Source of the DNA: Streptomyces sp. CNQ-509
GTDB lineage: Bacteria; Actinomycetota; Actinomycetes; Streptomycetales; Streptomycetaceae
Length of the DNA stretch: 64,000 nt
Direction of reading: 5' to 3'
NCBI RefSeq assembly: GCF_001011035.1
Contig: NZ_CP011492.1
Location: 5,811,001 to 5,875,000, forward strand
Below are positions 24,976-33,928 of this stretch, one piece after another. The notes beneath the pieces were generated by a model, which did not search any database, had not been told where the DNA came from, and saw only the letters and a list, made by a program, of their open reading frames with translations. Each line of letters opens with the position of its first letter. Within the stretch, counting starts at the first letter, position 1. The translations under genes were made by a program, and so were the position numbers.

Positions 24976-26948
24976 CGCCGCTCCCCCTCGTCGCCGTGCG
25001 CGGCCCCGGCCGCGCCGTCCGTCCGCTCCTCCGGTACGCCCGCCATCAGCGCGCGGTACTCCGCGCTGCCGTGCAGCAGTTCGTCGTGCGTGCCGACCGC
25101 CGCGATCCGGCCGCCGGAGAGCAGCGCCACCCGGTCGGCGAGCAGCACCGTCGACGGCCGGTGCGCGACCACCAGCGCCGTGGTCGTCGCCAGCACCCGC
25201 CGCAGGGCGGCCTCGACCAGCGCCTCGGTGTGCACGTCGAGCGCCGACAGCGGGTCGTCGAGCACCAGGAAGCGCGGCCTGCCCACGATCGCCCGCGCCA
25301 GCGCGAGGCGCTGCCGCTGGCCGCCGGAGAGGCTGAGCCCCTGCTCGCCGACTTCCGTGCGGTGGCCGTCCGGCAGCCGGTGCACGAAGTCGGCCTGCGC
25401 GATGTCCAACGCCCGCAGCAGGTCGTGCTCTTCGGCCTCGTACGAGCCCATCAGCACGTTCTCGCCCGCGGTCGCGGAGAAGAGCGTCGGCTCCTCGAAC
25501 GCGACGGCGACCAGCGCCCGCAGCTCGTCGCGGGGGAGGGCGGTGATGTCGCGGGCGTCGAGGCTGATGCGGCCGGCGGTCGGTTCGTACAGCCGCGGGA
25601 CGAGCGCCGTGAGCGTCGTCTTGCCGCAGCCGGTGGCGCCGACGAGGGCGAGGGTCTCGCCGGAGCGCACGTGCAGGTCGACGCCGTCGAGTACGGGCGC
25701 GGTGCCGGGGCCGGCGTCGGGGTGGCGGAAGACGACGCCGGTGAAGCGGATGCCGTCCGCGGCTTCCGGCGGGGGCCCGGTGCGCTGTGCGGGCACGGCG
25801 GGCACGGCGGGCACGGCGGGGGCGGCGGGGACCGGTGGGCCGGCCGGTGCCGCGGCGGCCTTGCGGTCCGCCGCGTCGGCCTCCGGCTCGTCCAGCACCT
25901 CGAAGTAGCGGTCCGCCGCGGTCGCCGCCTCGTTGCACATCGCCAGCAGGAACCCGATCGACTCCACCGGCCAGCGAAGCGCCATCGCCGTCGACAGGAA
26001 CGCCACCAGCGTCCCCGCCGACAGATCGCCGTCCGCGACCTGCACCGTGCCCAGCACCAGCGCCGCGCCGATCGCCAGCTCCGGCAGCGTCATGATCAGC
26101 GCCCAGATCCCGGCCAGCAGCCGCGCCTTGTGCAGCTCGGTGCCGCGCAGCTCGTGGGTGAGCCGGCGGAACGCCTGCGCCTGGCTGCGGTGCCGGCCGA
26201 AGCCCTTGACGATGCGGATGCCGAGCACCGCCTCCTCGACCACCGTCGTCAGGTCGCCGACCTGGTCCTGCGCCCGGCGGGCGGCGCCGAAGAAGCGCCG
26301 CTCGAACGCCGAGCAGAGCGCGACCAGCGGGATCACCGGCGCCAGCAGCACCAGCCCGAGCGTCCACTCCTGCGCCAGCAGGACCGCGCAGCCGACCGCG
26401 ATGGTCGTGCCGTTGACGACCAGGAACGTCAGCGGGAAGGCCAGGAACATCCGGATGAGCTGAAGGTCCGTCGTGCCGCGGGAGAGCAGTTGGCCGGAGG
26501 CCCAGCGGTCGTGGAAGGACACCGGCAGCCGCTGCAGGTGCCGGTACAGGCTCGCCCGCATCGCCGCCTCCACGCCGGCCAGCGGGCGCGCCACCAGCCA
26601 GCGGCGGAAGCCGAACAGCGCCGCCTCCGCGACGCCGAGCGCGAGGATCAGCAGGCCGCCCAGCCACACGCCCGCCGAGTCGCGGTCGGCCACCGGGCCG
26701 TCCACGAGCCACTTGAGCACCAGCGGGATCACGAGGCCGATACAGGACGCGACGATCGCCACCCCGGCCGCCGAGAACAGCCGCACCCGCACCGGGCGGA
26801 CGTACGGCCACAGGCGCAGCAGCGAGCGCACCGCGGAGCGGTCCTCCTCGCCGCCCGCGGGTGGTCCCGCGAGGCCGGGGCCGGTACCGGCGGCGGTCGG
26901 GGAGTCGGCGGGCTCGGGCTCTTCGGTGCGTATGTCGGCTGCAGGCAT
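24972..26948 (-). CDS. ABC exporter half-transporter, subunit 1 (degenerate Walker B)
   Basis: The 658-residue protein has an N-terminal cytosolic extension (about 1-45), a six-helix exporter domain (about 50-345), a low-complexity linker with AVP repeats (about 375-390) and an ATPase domain (about 405-645). Walker A is GATGCGKTT and the signature LSLSGGQRQR is canonical, but Walker B reads FLVLDDPLSALD, with Asp where the catalytic Glu should be. That substitution marks the non-hydrolysing site of heterodimeric exporters. It is coupled to subunit 2 by an ATGA overlap. Confidence 0.9.
   Translation of the reverse strand: MPAADIRTEEPEPADSPTAAGTGPGLAGPPAGGEEDRSAVRSLLRLWPYVRPVRVRLFSAAGVAIVASCIGLVIPLVLKWLVDGPVADRDSAGVWLGGLLILALGVAEAALFGFRRWLVARPLAGVEAAMRASLYRHLQRLPVSFHDRWASGQLLSRGTTDLQLIRMFLAFPLTFLVVNGTTIAVGCAVLLAQEWTLGLVLLAPVIPLVALCSAFERRFFGAARRAQDQVGDLTTVVEEAVLGIRIVKGFGRHRSQAQAFRRLTHELRGTELHKARLLAGIWALIMTLPELAIGAALVLGTVQVADGDLSAGTLVAFLSTAMALRWPVESIGFLLAMCNEAATAADRYFEVLDEPEADAADRKAAAAPAGPPVPAAPAVPAVPAVPAQRTGPPPEAADGIRFTGVVFRHPDAGPGTAPVLDGVDLHVRSGETLALVGATGCGKTTLTALVPRLYEPTAGRISLDARDITALPRDELRALVAVAFEEPTLFSATAGENVLMGSYEAEEHDLLRALDIAQADFVHRLPDGHRTEVGEQGLSLSGGQRQRLALARAIVGRPRFLVLDDPLSALDVHTEALVEAALRRVLATTTALVVAHRPSTVLLADRVALLSGGRIAAVGTHDELLHGSAEYRALMAGVPEERTDGAAGAAHGDEGERR
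25791..25829 (-). repeat. 9-bp tandem repeat inside the exporter linker
   Basis: The unit GGGCACGGC is repeated about three and a half times in frame, encoding Ala-Val-Pro triplets in the linker between membrane and ATPase domains of subunit 1. Copy-number slippage here would only change linker length. Confidence 0.6.
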
Positions 26949-26974
26949 CGCTCCCGAGCCTACGTAAGGGCAGG

Positions 26975-27545
26975 CTAACCGCTCACCCTGTTTTCCCTTC
27001 TCCTGACCTGTCGGTCATGCGCGCATCGGTCCGCCGGGCCCGCTTTGACGGGATCTTTGCGTACGCCGTCCACCCTGCGCAGGTTGCGTGTCGCCGGTAC
27101 GGCGAGCAGCGTGCACGCCGTCAGCACCGCCAGCGCGCCCGCCGCCGCGGGGCCGGCGAGCGTCATCACCGACTCGGCCGTACGGATCGAGGCGTTGGCG
27201 CCCTGCACGTCGTCGGCGATCCGCGGGACACCCCGCCGAGGATGACGAACACGGCGAAGCACGCCGTCGTCGACGCCATCGCCAGGCCGACCGCCCCGGC
27301 GCCGTAGCCGTGCATGACCAGCCCGGCGGCGAGTGCCACGGGCGCCATCATGTCGCCGAGCCCGGCGATGCCGCGGGCGACGGAGAAGGGGCCGAACTCG
27401 CGGCTGCGCAGGGGCCGTCGCGGCGGCTCCGGCAGCGCCGGCGGGCCGCCGCGCGGCGGGGCGGGGGTCCCCGGCGGGCGGGCGCGCCGCGCCGGGGTCC
27501 CGTGGGCAGGGGGACGAGGGTGCGGAAGACGCGGAAGAGGAGGTC
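26975..27545 (-). pseudogene. Remnant of an MFS transporter gene
   Basis: Two recognisable pieces lie in different minus-strand frames. The first (about 27420-27220) reads LRSREFGPFSVARGIAGLGD followed by MAPVALAAGLVMHGYGAGA, like the first two helices of an MFS efflux protein. The second (about 27240-26975) reads VQGANASIRTAESVMTLAGP then AAAGALAVLTA, like the region around helix 5. The central part and the whole C-terminal half are missing, and the pieces are joined by a frame change near 27235. No intact start with a ribosome site was seen. It lies behind the ABC exporter promoter region. Confidence 0.65.
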
Positions 27546-27754
27546 ATCGGGTTGCAGTGTCACCCGGCGGCTCCGGGGGCGCCACCGGATCACCGCACCG
27601 CAAGCGCCTGCACAGCGCCCACCAGTTGGGACCGAACGGTGACAATCGCGCGGCGTCACATCTCCATGGCTGGGGATACCTTGAACGCAAAGGCGCGCAT
27701 GTGACCACGCGCGGGGGACTTCTGGCTCGGTGTGGCCGAGGGGAGAATACGGCG

Positions 27755-28993
27755 TTGAAGGTGGAGCGGATACGAAGGGGACGTACCCGGCACAGCCTGG
27801 CGGCGCTGCTGACCGGCGCCGTGCTCGTCGTGGTGACGGCGTGCGGCGGCTCCGGCGGCGGGGACGGCGACGGGGGCAAGGGCGGTTCCGGGGGTCCCGG
27901 CTCGGGCGGCGAGGAACAGAAGGTCTCGCAGGCGGTCGTCGAGATCACGCCGAAGGACGGCGCCGACGCGGTCGGCACCCAGGGCGACCTGAAGGTGACC
28001 GCGGACAAGGGCAAGCTCGTCTCCGTGACGGTGGCGGACGAGAAGGGCACCGAGGTCGAGGGCGAGATCTCGGAGAACGGCGCCGAGTGGAAGCCGTCCG
28101 GCCACCTGCGCACCCAGACCAAGTACAAGGTGCACGCCGTCGCGAAGGACTCCGAGGGGCTGGAGTCCGCCAAGGACACCACCTTCACCACCGTCGTGCC
28201 GGAGAACACCTTCATCGGCCACTTCACGCCCGAGGACGGCAGCACCGTCGGCGTCGGCATGCCGGTGTCCCTCAACTTCAACCAGCCGATCTCGAACATG
28301 GAGGAGGTCGAGGAGGCCATCGAGGTCACCGCCGACCCCGACGTGGAGATCGAGGGCCACTGGTTCGGCAACCAGCGGCTCGACTTCCGCCCCGAGGAGT
28401 ACTGGGAGCCCGGCACGGAGGTGACCCTCAGCCTGCGCCTCGACGGCGTCGAGGGCGCGGACGGCGTCTACGGCGAGCAGCACAAGGACGTCGGCTTCGA
28501 GATCGGCCGCCGCCAGGTGAGCACGGTCGACGCCGACAGCAAGAAGATGAAGGTCGAGCGGAACGGCAAGACCATCAAGACCATCCCGGTGACCACGGGC
28601 GCGCCGTCCACGCCGACCTGGAACGGCAAGATGGTGATCACCGAGCAGCTGGAGGTCACCAGGATGGACGGCGACACGGTCGGCTTCGGCGGCGAGTACG
28701 ACATCAAGGACGTACCGCACGCGCAGCGCCTCTCCACCTCCGGCACCTTCATCCACGGCAACTACTGGTCGGGACAGGCCACGTTCGGCTCGGCCAACGC
28801 CAGCCACGGCTGCATCGGCCTGTACGACGCCCGCGGCGGCGGCGACAAGTCGACGCCCGGCTCCTGGTTCTTCCGCAACTCCCTCATCGGCGACGTGGTC
28901 GAGGTGAAGAACGCCAAGGACGAGGTCATCGCCCCGGACAACGGCCTGAACGGCTGGAACATGTCCTGGGAGGAGTGGACCGCACCGCAGTGA
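27755..28993 (+). CDS. L,D-transpeptidase lipoprotein with Ig-like domains
   Basis: The 412-residue protein has a lipoprotein signal peptide with lipobox VTAC (Cys30), a Gly-rich linker, two Ig-like domains (about 58-155 and 155-265) and a YkuD catalytic domain (about 275-395). The YkuD signature is complete: His334 in FIHGNYW and Cys353 in SHGCIGL. Such enzymes make 3-3 crosslinks in peptidoglycan, the main crosslink type in many actinomycetes. TTG 27755 is chosen because GGGAGA (27741-27746) is correctly placed; GTG 27761 is the alternative. A strong hairpin follows. Confidence 0.9.
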   Translation: MKVERIRRGRTRHSLAALLTGAVLVVVTACGGSGGGDGDGGKGGSGGPGSGGEEQKVSQAVVEITPKDGADAVGTQGDLKVTADKGKLVSVTVADEKGTEVEGEISENGAEWKPSGHLRTQTKYKVHAVAKDSEGLESAKDTTFTTVVPENTFIGHFTPEDGSTVGVGMPVSLNFNQPISNMEEVEEAIEVTADPDVEIEGHWFGNQRLDFRPEEYWEPGTEVTLSLRLDGVEGADGVYGEQHKDVGFEIGRRQVSTVDADSKKMKVERNGKTIKTIPVTTGAPSTPTWNGKMVITEQLEVTRMDGDTVGFGGEYDIKDVPHAQRLSTSGTFIHGNYWSGQATFGSANASHGCIGLYDARGGGDKSTPGSWFFRNSLIGDVVEVKNAKDEVIAPDNGLNGWNMSWEEWTAPQ

Positions 28994-29053
28994 CGGCAGA
29001 GAAGTGACGCAAGACGGCAGTCCCTCCGCCGGCTGATCCGGACGGACGGCACG

Positions 29054-29089
29054 CGGGGCCCGGTGTGTGAGCAAGCGCACCGGGCCCCG
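29054..29089 (+). terminator. Hairpin after the L,D-transpeptidase gene
   Basis: A 12-bp perfect stem (29054-29065 with 29078-29089) with a 12-base loop ends in TTGCGTT. It lies 60 bases past the stop codon and just before the enoyl-CoA hydratase start. Confidence 0.75.
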
Positions 29090-29119
29090 TTGCGTTAATG
29101 AGCGCTAACGTGTGGTGGC

Positions 29120-29887
29120 ATGACTGCATACCTGGAGGTCGCCGAGGGCGTCGGTACGCTGCGCCTGGACCGCCCGCCCATGAACGCCCTGGACATCGCC
29201 GTCCAGGACCGTATCCGCGAACTCGCCGCCGAGGCGGCCGGCCGCGATGACGTGCGCGCCCTGGTGGTGTGGGGCGGCGAGAAGGTCTTCGCCGCCGGCG
29301 CCGACATCAAGGAGATGCAGGCGATGGACCACGCGGCCATGGTCGCGCGGAGCCGCGGTCTGCAGGAGTCGTTCACGGCGCTGGCGCGGGTGCCGAAGCC
29401 GGTGGTCGCGGCGGTGAACGGGTATGCCCTGGGCGGCGGCTGCGAGCTGGCGCTCTGCGCCGACATCCGGATCGCGGGCGAGGGCGCGAAGCTGGGGCAG
29501 CCGGAGATCCTCCTCGGGCTCATCCCGGGCGCGGGCGGCACGCAGCGGCTCGCCCGGCTGGTCGGGCCCTCGCGGGCCAAGGACCTGATCTTCACGGGCC
29601 GGATGGTCAAGGCCGCGGAGGCGCTGACGATCGGCCTGGTGGACCGGGTGGTGCCGGACGCCGAGGTGTACGAGCAGGCGCACGCCTGGGCGGCGCGGCT
29701 CGCCAGAGGGCCCGCGATGGCGCTGCGGGCGGCGAAGGAGTCGGTGGACCACGGCCTGGAGACGGACCTGGAGACGGGGCTCGCGCTGGAGCGGAGCTGG
29801 TTCGCGGGGCTGTTCGCGACGGAGGACCGGGAGACCGGGATGCGCAGCTTCGTGGAGAAGGGGCCGGGGAAGGCGGAGTTCCGCTGA
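29120..29887 (+). CDS. Enoyl-CoA hydratase/isomerase family protein
   Basis: The 255-residue crotonase-fold protein has the oxyanion-hole segments FAAGADIKEM and NGYALGGGCELAL and the catalytic-Glu region LGQPEILLGLIPGAGGTQRL. It would hydrate 2-enoyl-CoA in beta-oxidation or in a branched degradation path. It is not in an operon with other fatty-acid genes, so its physiological substrate is open. The leader is very short (20 bases after a terminator), with a weak ribosome site, so a leaderless or short-leader transcript is likely. Confidence 0.88.
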   Translation: MTAYLEVAEGVGTLRLDRPPMNALDIAVQDRIRELAAEAAGRDDVRALVVWGGEKVFAAGADIKEMQAMDHAAMVARSRGLQESFTALARVPKPVVAAVNGYALGGGCELALCADIRIAGEGAKLGQPEILLGLIPGAGGTQRLARLVGPSRAKDLIFTGRMVKAAEALTIGLVDRVVPDAEVYEQAHAWAARLARGPAMALRAAKESVDHGLETDLETGLALERSWFAGLFATEDRETGMRSFVEKGPGKAEFR

Positions 29888-29950
29888 GCCGGTCCGCGGG
29901 CGCCCTGCGGGCGGGTTCCGCCGCCCCGGGCGCCAGGCGACGCTCCGTGA

Positions 29951-29976
29951 CCACTACCCCCGCCCGGGGGTAGTGG
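29951..29976 (+). terminator. Hairpin after the enoyl-CoA hydratase gene
   Basis: An 11-bp perfect stem, CCACTACCCCC (29951-29961) with its complement at 29966-29976, closes a GCCC loop, 64 bases past the stop codon. Confidence 0.7.
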
Positions 29977-30181
29977 GCGCCGGAAGCAAGACTTCGGTGA
30001 TTCAGGGGTTTTGGGGCCCCGCGACCACCGGTCACCGGGGAGTTTACGCAGTTCAGCGTGGTACGGGCGGGACGAAGTAGCTCCGGCATATGCCTGTGCG
30101 TGCTCACGGAATGTAGGCTTCCGCGGGACTTGTTGGCGCGGAAATGCTCCCAAAGACGTCCGCCCGCGCCATCATGAGGCC

Positions 30182-30757
30182 ATGGCGGGCCTTGAGGACA
30201 TCCAGCAACTCCACCGGGACGAGCCGGCGCATCCGGAGGCCCCCGCCGGACGGCGGTCCCGCAGGAAGCTGCTGCGGCCGCTGCCCTCGCCCGCCTACCG
30301 GCGCTTCCCCGCCGCGGCCCCCGCCGGCGGTGCCGCCGGCCCCGACCCGATGGAGCGCTGGGGCAACCCCGCCGTCGGTGAGGTGCGGCTGCCGTCGCGG
30401 CCCGAGTCCGCCGGGACCGCCCGCCGGCTGGCCGAGGCGGTCGTCGTCCGGCACTGGGGGATGTCGCCCGGCTTCGCCGAGCACGCCGTGCTGCTGGTCT
30501 CCGAACTCGTCGGCAACGCCGTACGGCACACCGGGGCGCGCACGTTCGGGCTGCGAATGTCGCGCCCGCGCGGCCGGATCCGCATCGAGGTGCGCGACCC
30601 CTCGCGGGCGCTGCCGTGCCTGATGCCCGTACGCGACATGGACACCAGCGGCCGCGGGCTGTTCCTCATCGACCAGGTCGCCGACCGCTGGGGCGTGGAC
30701 CTGCTGCCCCGCGGCAAGTGCACCTGGGTCGAACTGCGCGAACCCGAGCGCGACTAG
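30182..30757 (+). CDS. RsbW-like ATP-binding protein (anti-sigma factor type)
   Basis: The 191-residue protein has a basic, Pro/Ala-rich N-terminus (1-65) and a HATPase_c_2 domain (about 75-185). Motifs include ELVGNAVRHTG (N box), EVRDPSRALP and GRGLFLIDQVADRWGV, all typical of the many Streptomyces serine kinases related to RsbW/SpoIIAB. Such proteins bind a sigma factor or phosphorylate an anti-anti-sigma partner; no partner gene is adjacent. ATG 30182 is chosen; the frame is open upstream through non-coding sequence. Confidence 0.85.
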   Translation: MAGLEDIQQLHRDEPAHPEAPAGRRSRRKLLRPLPSPAYRRFPAAAPAGGAAGPDPMERWGNPAVGEVRLPSRPESAGTARRLAEAVVVRHWGMSPGFAEHAVLLVSELVGNAVRHTGARTFGLRMSRPRGRIRIEVRDPSRALPCLMPVRDMDTSGRGLFLIDQVADRWGVDLLPRGKCTWVELREPERD

Positions 30758-30791
30758 GGGCGCGGCCCCACAGCCGTTACCGTGGGGTCAC

Positions 30792-31253
30792 ATGACGGAC
30801 CTCGGGATCGACTTCGCGCAGAAGGTGCTCGACGAGCAGCCGTTCAGCCGGCTGCTCGGCGCCCGGATCACCGCGTTCGCGGACGGCGCCGCGACGCTGG
30901 AGGTGGACATCCGCGACGACCTGCGCCAGCAGTTCGGCTACGCGCACGGCGGACTGCTCGCCTACGCCGCCGACAACGCGCTGACGTTCGCCGCCGGCAC
31001 GGTCCTCGGTCCCGCGGTCCTCACCGGCGGCTTCTCCGTCCAGTACCTGCGCCCGGCGCGGGACGGCACCCTGCGGGCCGAGGCGTACGTGGTGCACGCG
31101 GGCCGGCGCCAGGCCGTCTGCCGCTGCGACATCTACGCGGTCGGCCCTGACACCCCGGACAGCGGGGCCGCCGGGGACGGCGAGCGCGGACCCGAGCTGT
31201 GCGCGGTGGCGCAGGGCACGATCCTCACGGCCCCGCAGCGCACGGACGCGTAG
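30792..31253 (+). CDS. PaaI-type hotdog thioesterase
   Basis: The 153-residue protein is a single hotdog domain with QFGYAHGGLLAYAADNA, the family segment whose HGG and Asp contact the thioester, and GGFSVQYLRPARDG. It should hydrolyse an acyl- or aryl-CoA. The neighbours give no pathway, and it is probably transcribed alone or with the upstream anti-sigma gene (34-base gap). A 15-residue Gly/Asp-rich insert interrupts the end of the domain. Confidence 0.82.
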   Translation: MTDLGIDFAQKVLDEQPFSRLLGARITAFADGAATLEVDIRDDLRQQFGYAHGGLLAYAADNALTFAAGTVLGPAVLTGGFSVQYLRPARDGTLRAEAYVVHAGRRQAVCRCDIYAVGPDTPDSGAAGDGERGPELCAVAQGTILTAPQRTDA

Positions 31254-31271
31254 CCACGAAGCCCCTCGGGC

Positions 31272-31844
31272 TCAGGGGCGGCGCCCGGTGAGCCCCAGCA
31301 GCCGCGTCTGCGCGTCCGCGTCCGGCGGCACCGGCACCGGGGCGGCGAAGAGCCCGCTGGCCGCCAGCATCCGGGCCTGCGGTTCCACCTGGGCCAGCGC
31401 GAACTCCGCCAGCTCCGCGGGGAGTACGTCGTCCGCGCCGATGCCCCGGGCCAGATCCCAGGAGTGCACGATCGCGTCCACGGCCATCTCCGTGCAGTAC
31501 GACTCCGCGGAGCTGTCCCCGTAGCTCAGGTGCACCGTGCGGGAAAGGGCGAGCGGCTCCGCGAAGGCGGCGCGGGCCTCGGCGGAGGCGCCGTCCCAGA
31601 CCTCCACCGGATCGTCGCCGAGCTGGTCGCCCTCGTATTCGTCGCCGACCCCCTCGACCCGGTCACCGGCGAGCAGCGGCGGCACCCACAGCTGCTCGAC
31701 CGTCATGTGGTTGACGAGATCCCGCACACTCCACTCCGTACACGGCGTGGCCGCACCCCACTGGTCGGGACCGACCTGGTGGACGTGCCGGGTGAACTGA
31801 TCGAGCGCGGCGGCGTGCAGGGCCAGGGTCTCGTTCTCTGCCAT
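31272..31844 (-). CDS. TIGR03086-family / mycothiol-dependent maleylpyruvate isomerase-like protein
   Basis: The 190-residue protein resembles the DinB/MDMPI superfamily: an N-terminal four-helix bundle with LDQFTRHVHQVGPDQW, TPCTEWSVRDLVNHM and EMAVDAIVHSWDLARGIG, matching the conserved Trp/His positions for metal binding. The function of most members is unknown; some are mycothiol-dependent enzymes. ATG 31844 is chosen because homologous sequence begins there; the frame is open for 31 more codons upstream. Confidence 0.78.
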   Translation of the reverse strand: MAENETLALHAAALDQFTRHVHQVGPDQWGAATPCTEWSVRDLVNHMTVEQLWVPPLLAGDRVEGVGDEYEGDQLGDDPVEVWDGASAEARAAFAEPLALSRTVHLSYGDSSAESYCTEMAVDAIVHSWDLARGIGADDVLPAELAEFALAQVEPQARMLAASGLFAAPVPVPPDADAQTRLLGLTGRRP

Positions 31845-32074
31845 ATGCCCACGGTAAGGCCGCACCCGGGCGGTCCGCCCGCCGAGCGGGGGCCCCCGCC
31901 GCCCGGCCCGGCGGCCGGGAGCCTCCCCGGTGTCCACACTCCGTGAGGCTTTCCGCAGTCCCGTGCCGCCTCGTGCATTCGGGTGACCGGGAAAGGCTCC
32001 CGGAGCGTGACGACGTGGCTACCGTGGTGCGGGGAGGTGCTGTCTGACCGCCCTGGGTCCTGTGGGGGGATGCG

Positions 32075-33886
32075 ATGGCGACAAGCGGACACGGCGGCGG
32101 GCACCTGCCCCGCCTCCAGCTCGACCAGCTCCTGGACGAGTTGCAACTGCGCATCGACGAGGTGCGCGGCACCCGCGACCGGGTGCACAGCCTGCTGGAG
32201 GCGGTGCTCACGGTCGGCAGGGAGCTGGACCTGAGCCAGGTCCTGCGGCGGATCGTGGAGGCGGCGGTGGTGCTCGTGGACGCCGAGTACGGTGCGCTCG
32301 GCGTCATCGAACACGGCGAGCGGCTGGCGCAGTTCGTCCCCGTGGGGATCTCCGTCGAGGAGTACGAGGAGATCGGCCCGCTGCCGCAGGGGCACGGCGT
32401 GCTCGGCGAGCTGATCCGGCACCCCGAGGCGCTGCGCATCCAGGAGCTCCAGGACCACCCGTCCTCGTACGGCCTCCCGCCCAACCACCCGCCGATGCAC
32501 TCCTTCCTCGGCGTGCCGATCCGGGTCCGCGACGAGGTCTTCGGCAACCTCTACCTCACCGAGAAGCGCGGCGCCAAGGAGTTCGACGGCGAGGACGAGG
32601 CCGTGCTGTCGACGCTCGCCGTGGCCGCGGGCGTGGCGATCGAGAACGCCCGGCTGTACGAGGAGGCCCGCCGCCGGCAGCGGTGGATCGAGGCCAGCGG
32701 CGAGGTGACCAACACCCTGCTCTCCGGCGCCCAGGAGGAGGAGGTGCTGGGCCTGATGCTCGACCGGGCCCGCAGCATCCTCAAGGCCGACCTCGGCACC
32801 GTCGCGCTGCCCGCAGAGGGCGCCGACGAGCTGCGTATCATCCTCGCCCAGGGCACCGCGGCCGACGCGCTCGCCGGGCGCACGCTGCCCATGAAGGGCA
32901 CGCTGTCCGGCGCCGCCTTCACCCGGGTGGAGCTGGCGATCAGCGACGACGTGACGAAGGACCCCCGGGTACGGGACGGCGGACTGCCGGAGAACGGCAT
33001 CGGCCCGGCGGTCGCCGTACCGCTGGGCACCAGCGACGGGCTGCGCGGCGTGCTGCTCGTCGGCCGGGAGGCGGGCGGCGAGCGCTTCGGCCCGGAGGAG
33101 ACCGACGCCCTGGTGGGCTTCGCCGGTCAGGCGGCGGTGGCCATGGAGCTGGCCCAGCGGCGCCGGGATGCCGAGCAGCTCGCGCTCTTCGAGGACCGCG
33201 ACCGCATCGCCCGGGACCTGCACGACCTGGCCATCCAGCGGCTGTTCGCCACCGGCATGACGCTGCAGAGCGCGGTGCGCTTCGTGACCCACGAGGAGGG
33301 CACCGAGCGGCTGCTGCGCGCCGTGGACGACCTGGACGAGACCATCAAGATCATCCGGACCACGATTTTCGGCCTGCGCAGACACGAGCACGGGACGGCC
33401 GCGCAGGGCCTGCGGCTGCGCGTCCTCAGCCAGGTCAAGGACTCGGTCGCCACGCTCGGGTTCACGCCGGTGCTGCGCACCGAGGGGCTGCTCGACACCG
33501 ACGTGCCGGCGCCGGTGGCCGACCACCTCGTGGCGGTGCTCGGGGAGGCGCTGTCCAACGCCGCCCGGCACGCGGGCGCGTCGTCGGTCGAGATCACGGT
33601 GATCGCCGGGCAGGGCCTGGTCGCGCTCACGGTGACGGACAACGGGCGCGGCCTGCCGGACGGCGGGCGGCGCAGCGGGCTCGCGAACATCGCGGAGCGG
33701 GCCAGGCAGCTCGGCGGCGAGCTGATGCTCGACCCGCCGGCCGGCGGTGGTACGCGCCTGGTGTGGCGGGTGCCGCTGGACCACCGGGCGGCGCAGGAGC
33801 GGGGCGGCCCGGGGGAGCAGGCGGACGGGCCGGAGGGCGGCGGGGGCGGCACGGACGGGAGCGGGCAGGACCCCGGCCGGGGGTGA
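32075..33886 (+). CDS. GAF-domain sensor histidine kinase, DevS/DosS-like
   Basis: The 603-residue protein has two GAF domains (about 35-195 and 210-360), a HisKA_3 domain with the phosphorylated His383 in RIARDLHDLAIQRLF, and a C-terminal ATPase domain with ALSNAARHAG (N box) and TDNGRGLPD (522-529). GAF-1 contains LPPNHPPMHSFLGVP followed by FGNLYLTEK, closely resembling DosS of M. tuberculosis, whose GAF-A binds heme through a His in this part; H138 or H142 is the candidate ligand. It likely senses O2, CO, NO or redox. The likely partner is the convergent response regulator. A Gly-rich tail ends the protein. Confidence 0.88.
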   Translation: MATSGHGGGHLPRLQLDQLLDELQLRIDEVRGTRDRVHSLLEAVLTVGRELDLSQVLRRIVEAAVVLVDAEYGALGVIEHGERLAQFVPVGISVEEYEEIGPLPQGHGVLGELIRHPEALRIQELQDHPSSYGLPPNHPPMHSFLGVPIRVRDEVFGNLYLTEKRGAKEFDGEDEAVLSTLAVAAGVAIENARLYEEARRRQRWIEASGEVTNTLLSGAQEEEVLGLMLDRARSILKADLGTVALPAEGADELRIILAQGTAADALAGRTLPMKGTLSGAAFTRVELAISDDVTKDPRVRDGGLPENGIGPAVAVPLGTSDGLRGVLLVGREAGGERFGPEETDALVGFAGQAAVAMELAQRRRDAEQLALFEDRDRIARDLHDLAIQRLFATGMTLQSAVRFVTHEEGTERLLRAVDDLDETIKIIRTTIFGLRRHEHGTAAQGLRLRVLSQVKDSVATLGFTPVLRTEGLLDTDVPAPVADHLVAVLGEALSNAARHAGASSVEITVIAGQGLVALTVTDNGRGLPDGGRRSGLANIAERARQLGGELMLDPPAGGGTRLVWRVPLDHRAAQERGGPGEQADGPEGGGGGTDGSGQDPGRG

Positions 33887-33928
33887 GCGGCGCGGCGCGC
33901 GGGCCGCGGCGGGCGCGTACGGCGGGCG

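Noticed and set aside
25791..25829. Short tandem GGGCACGGC repeats as a CRISPR or regulatory array
   Set aside because: They are 9-bp in-frame repeats coding an Ala-Val-Pro linker in the exporter, with no spacers.
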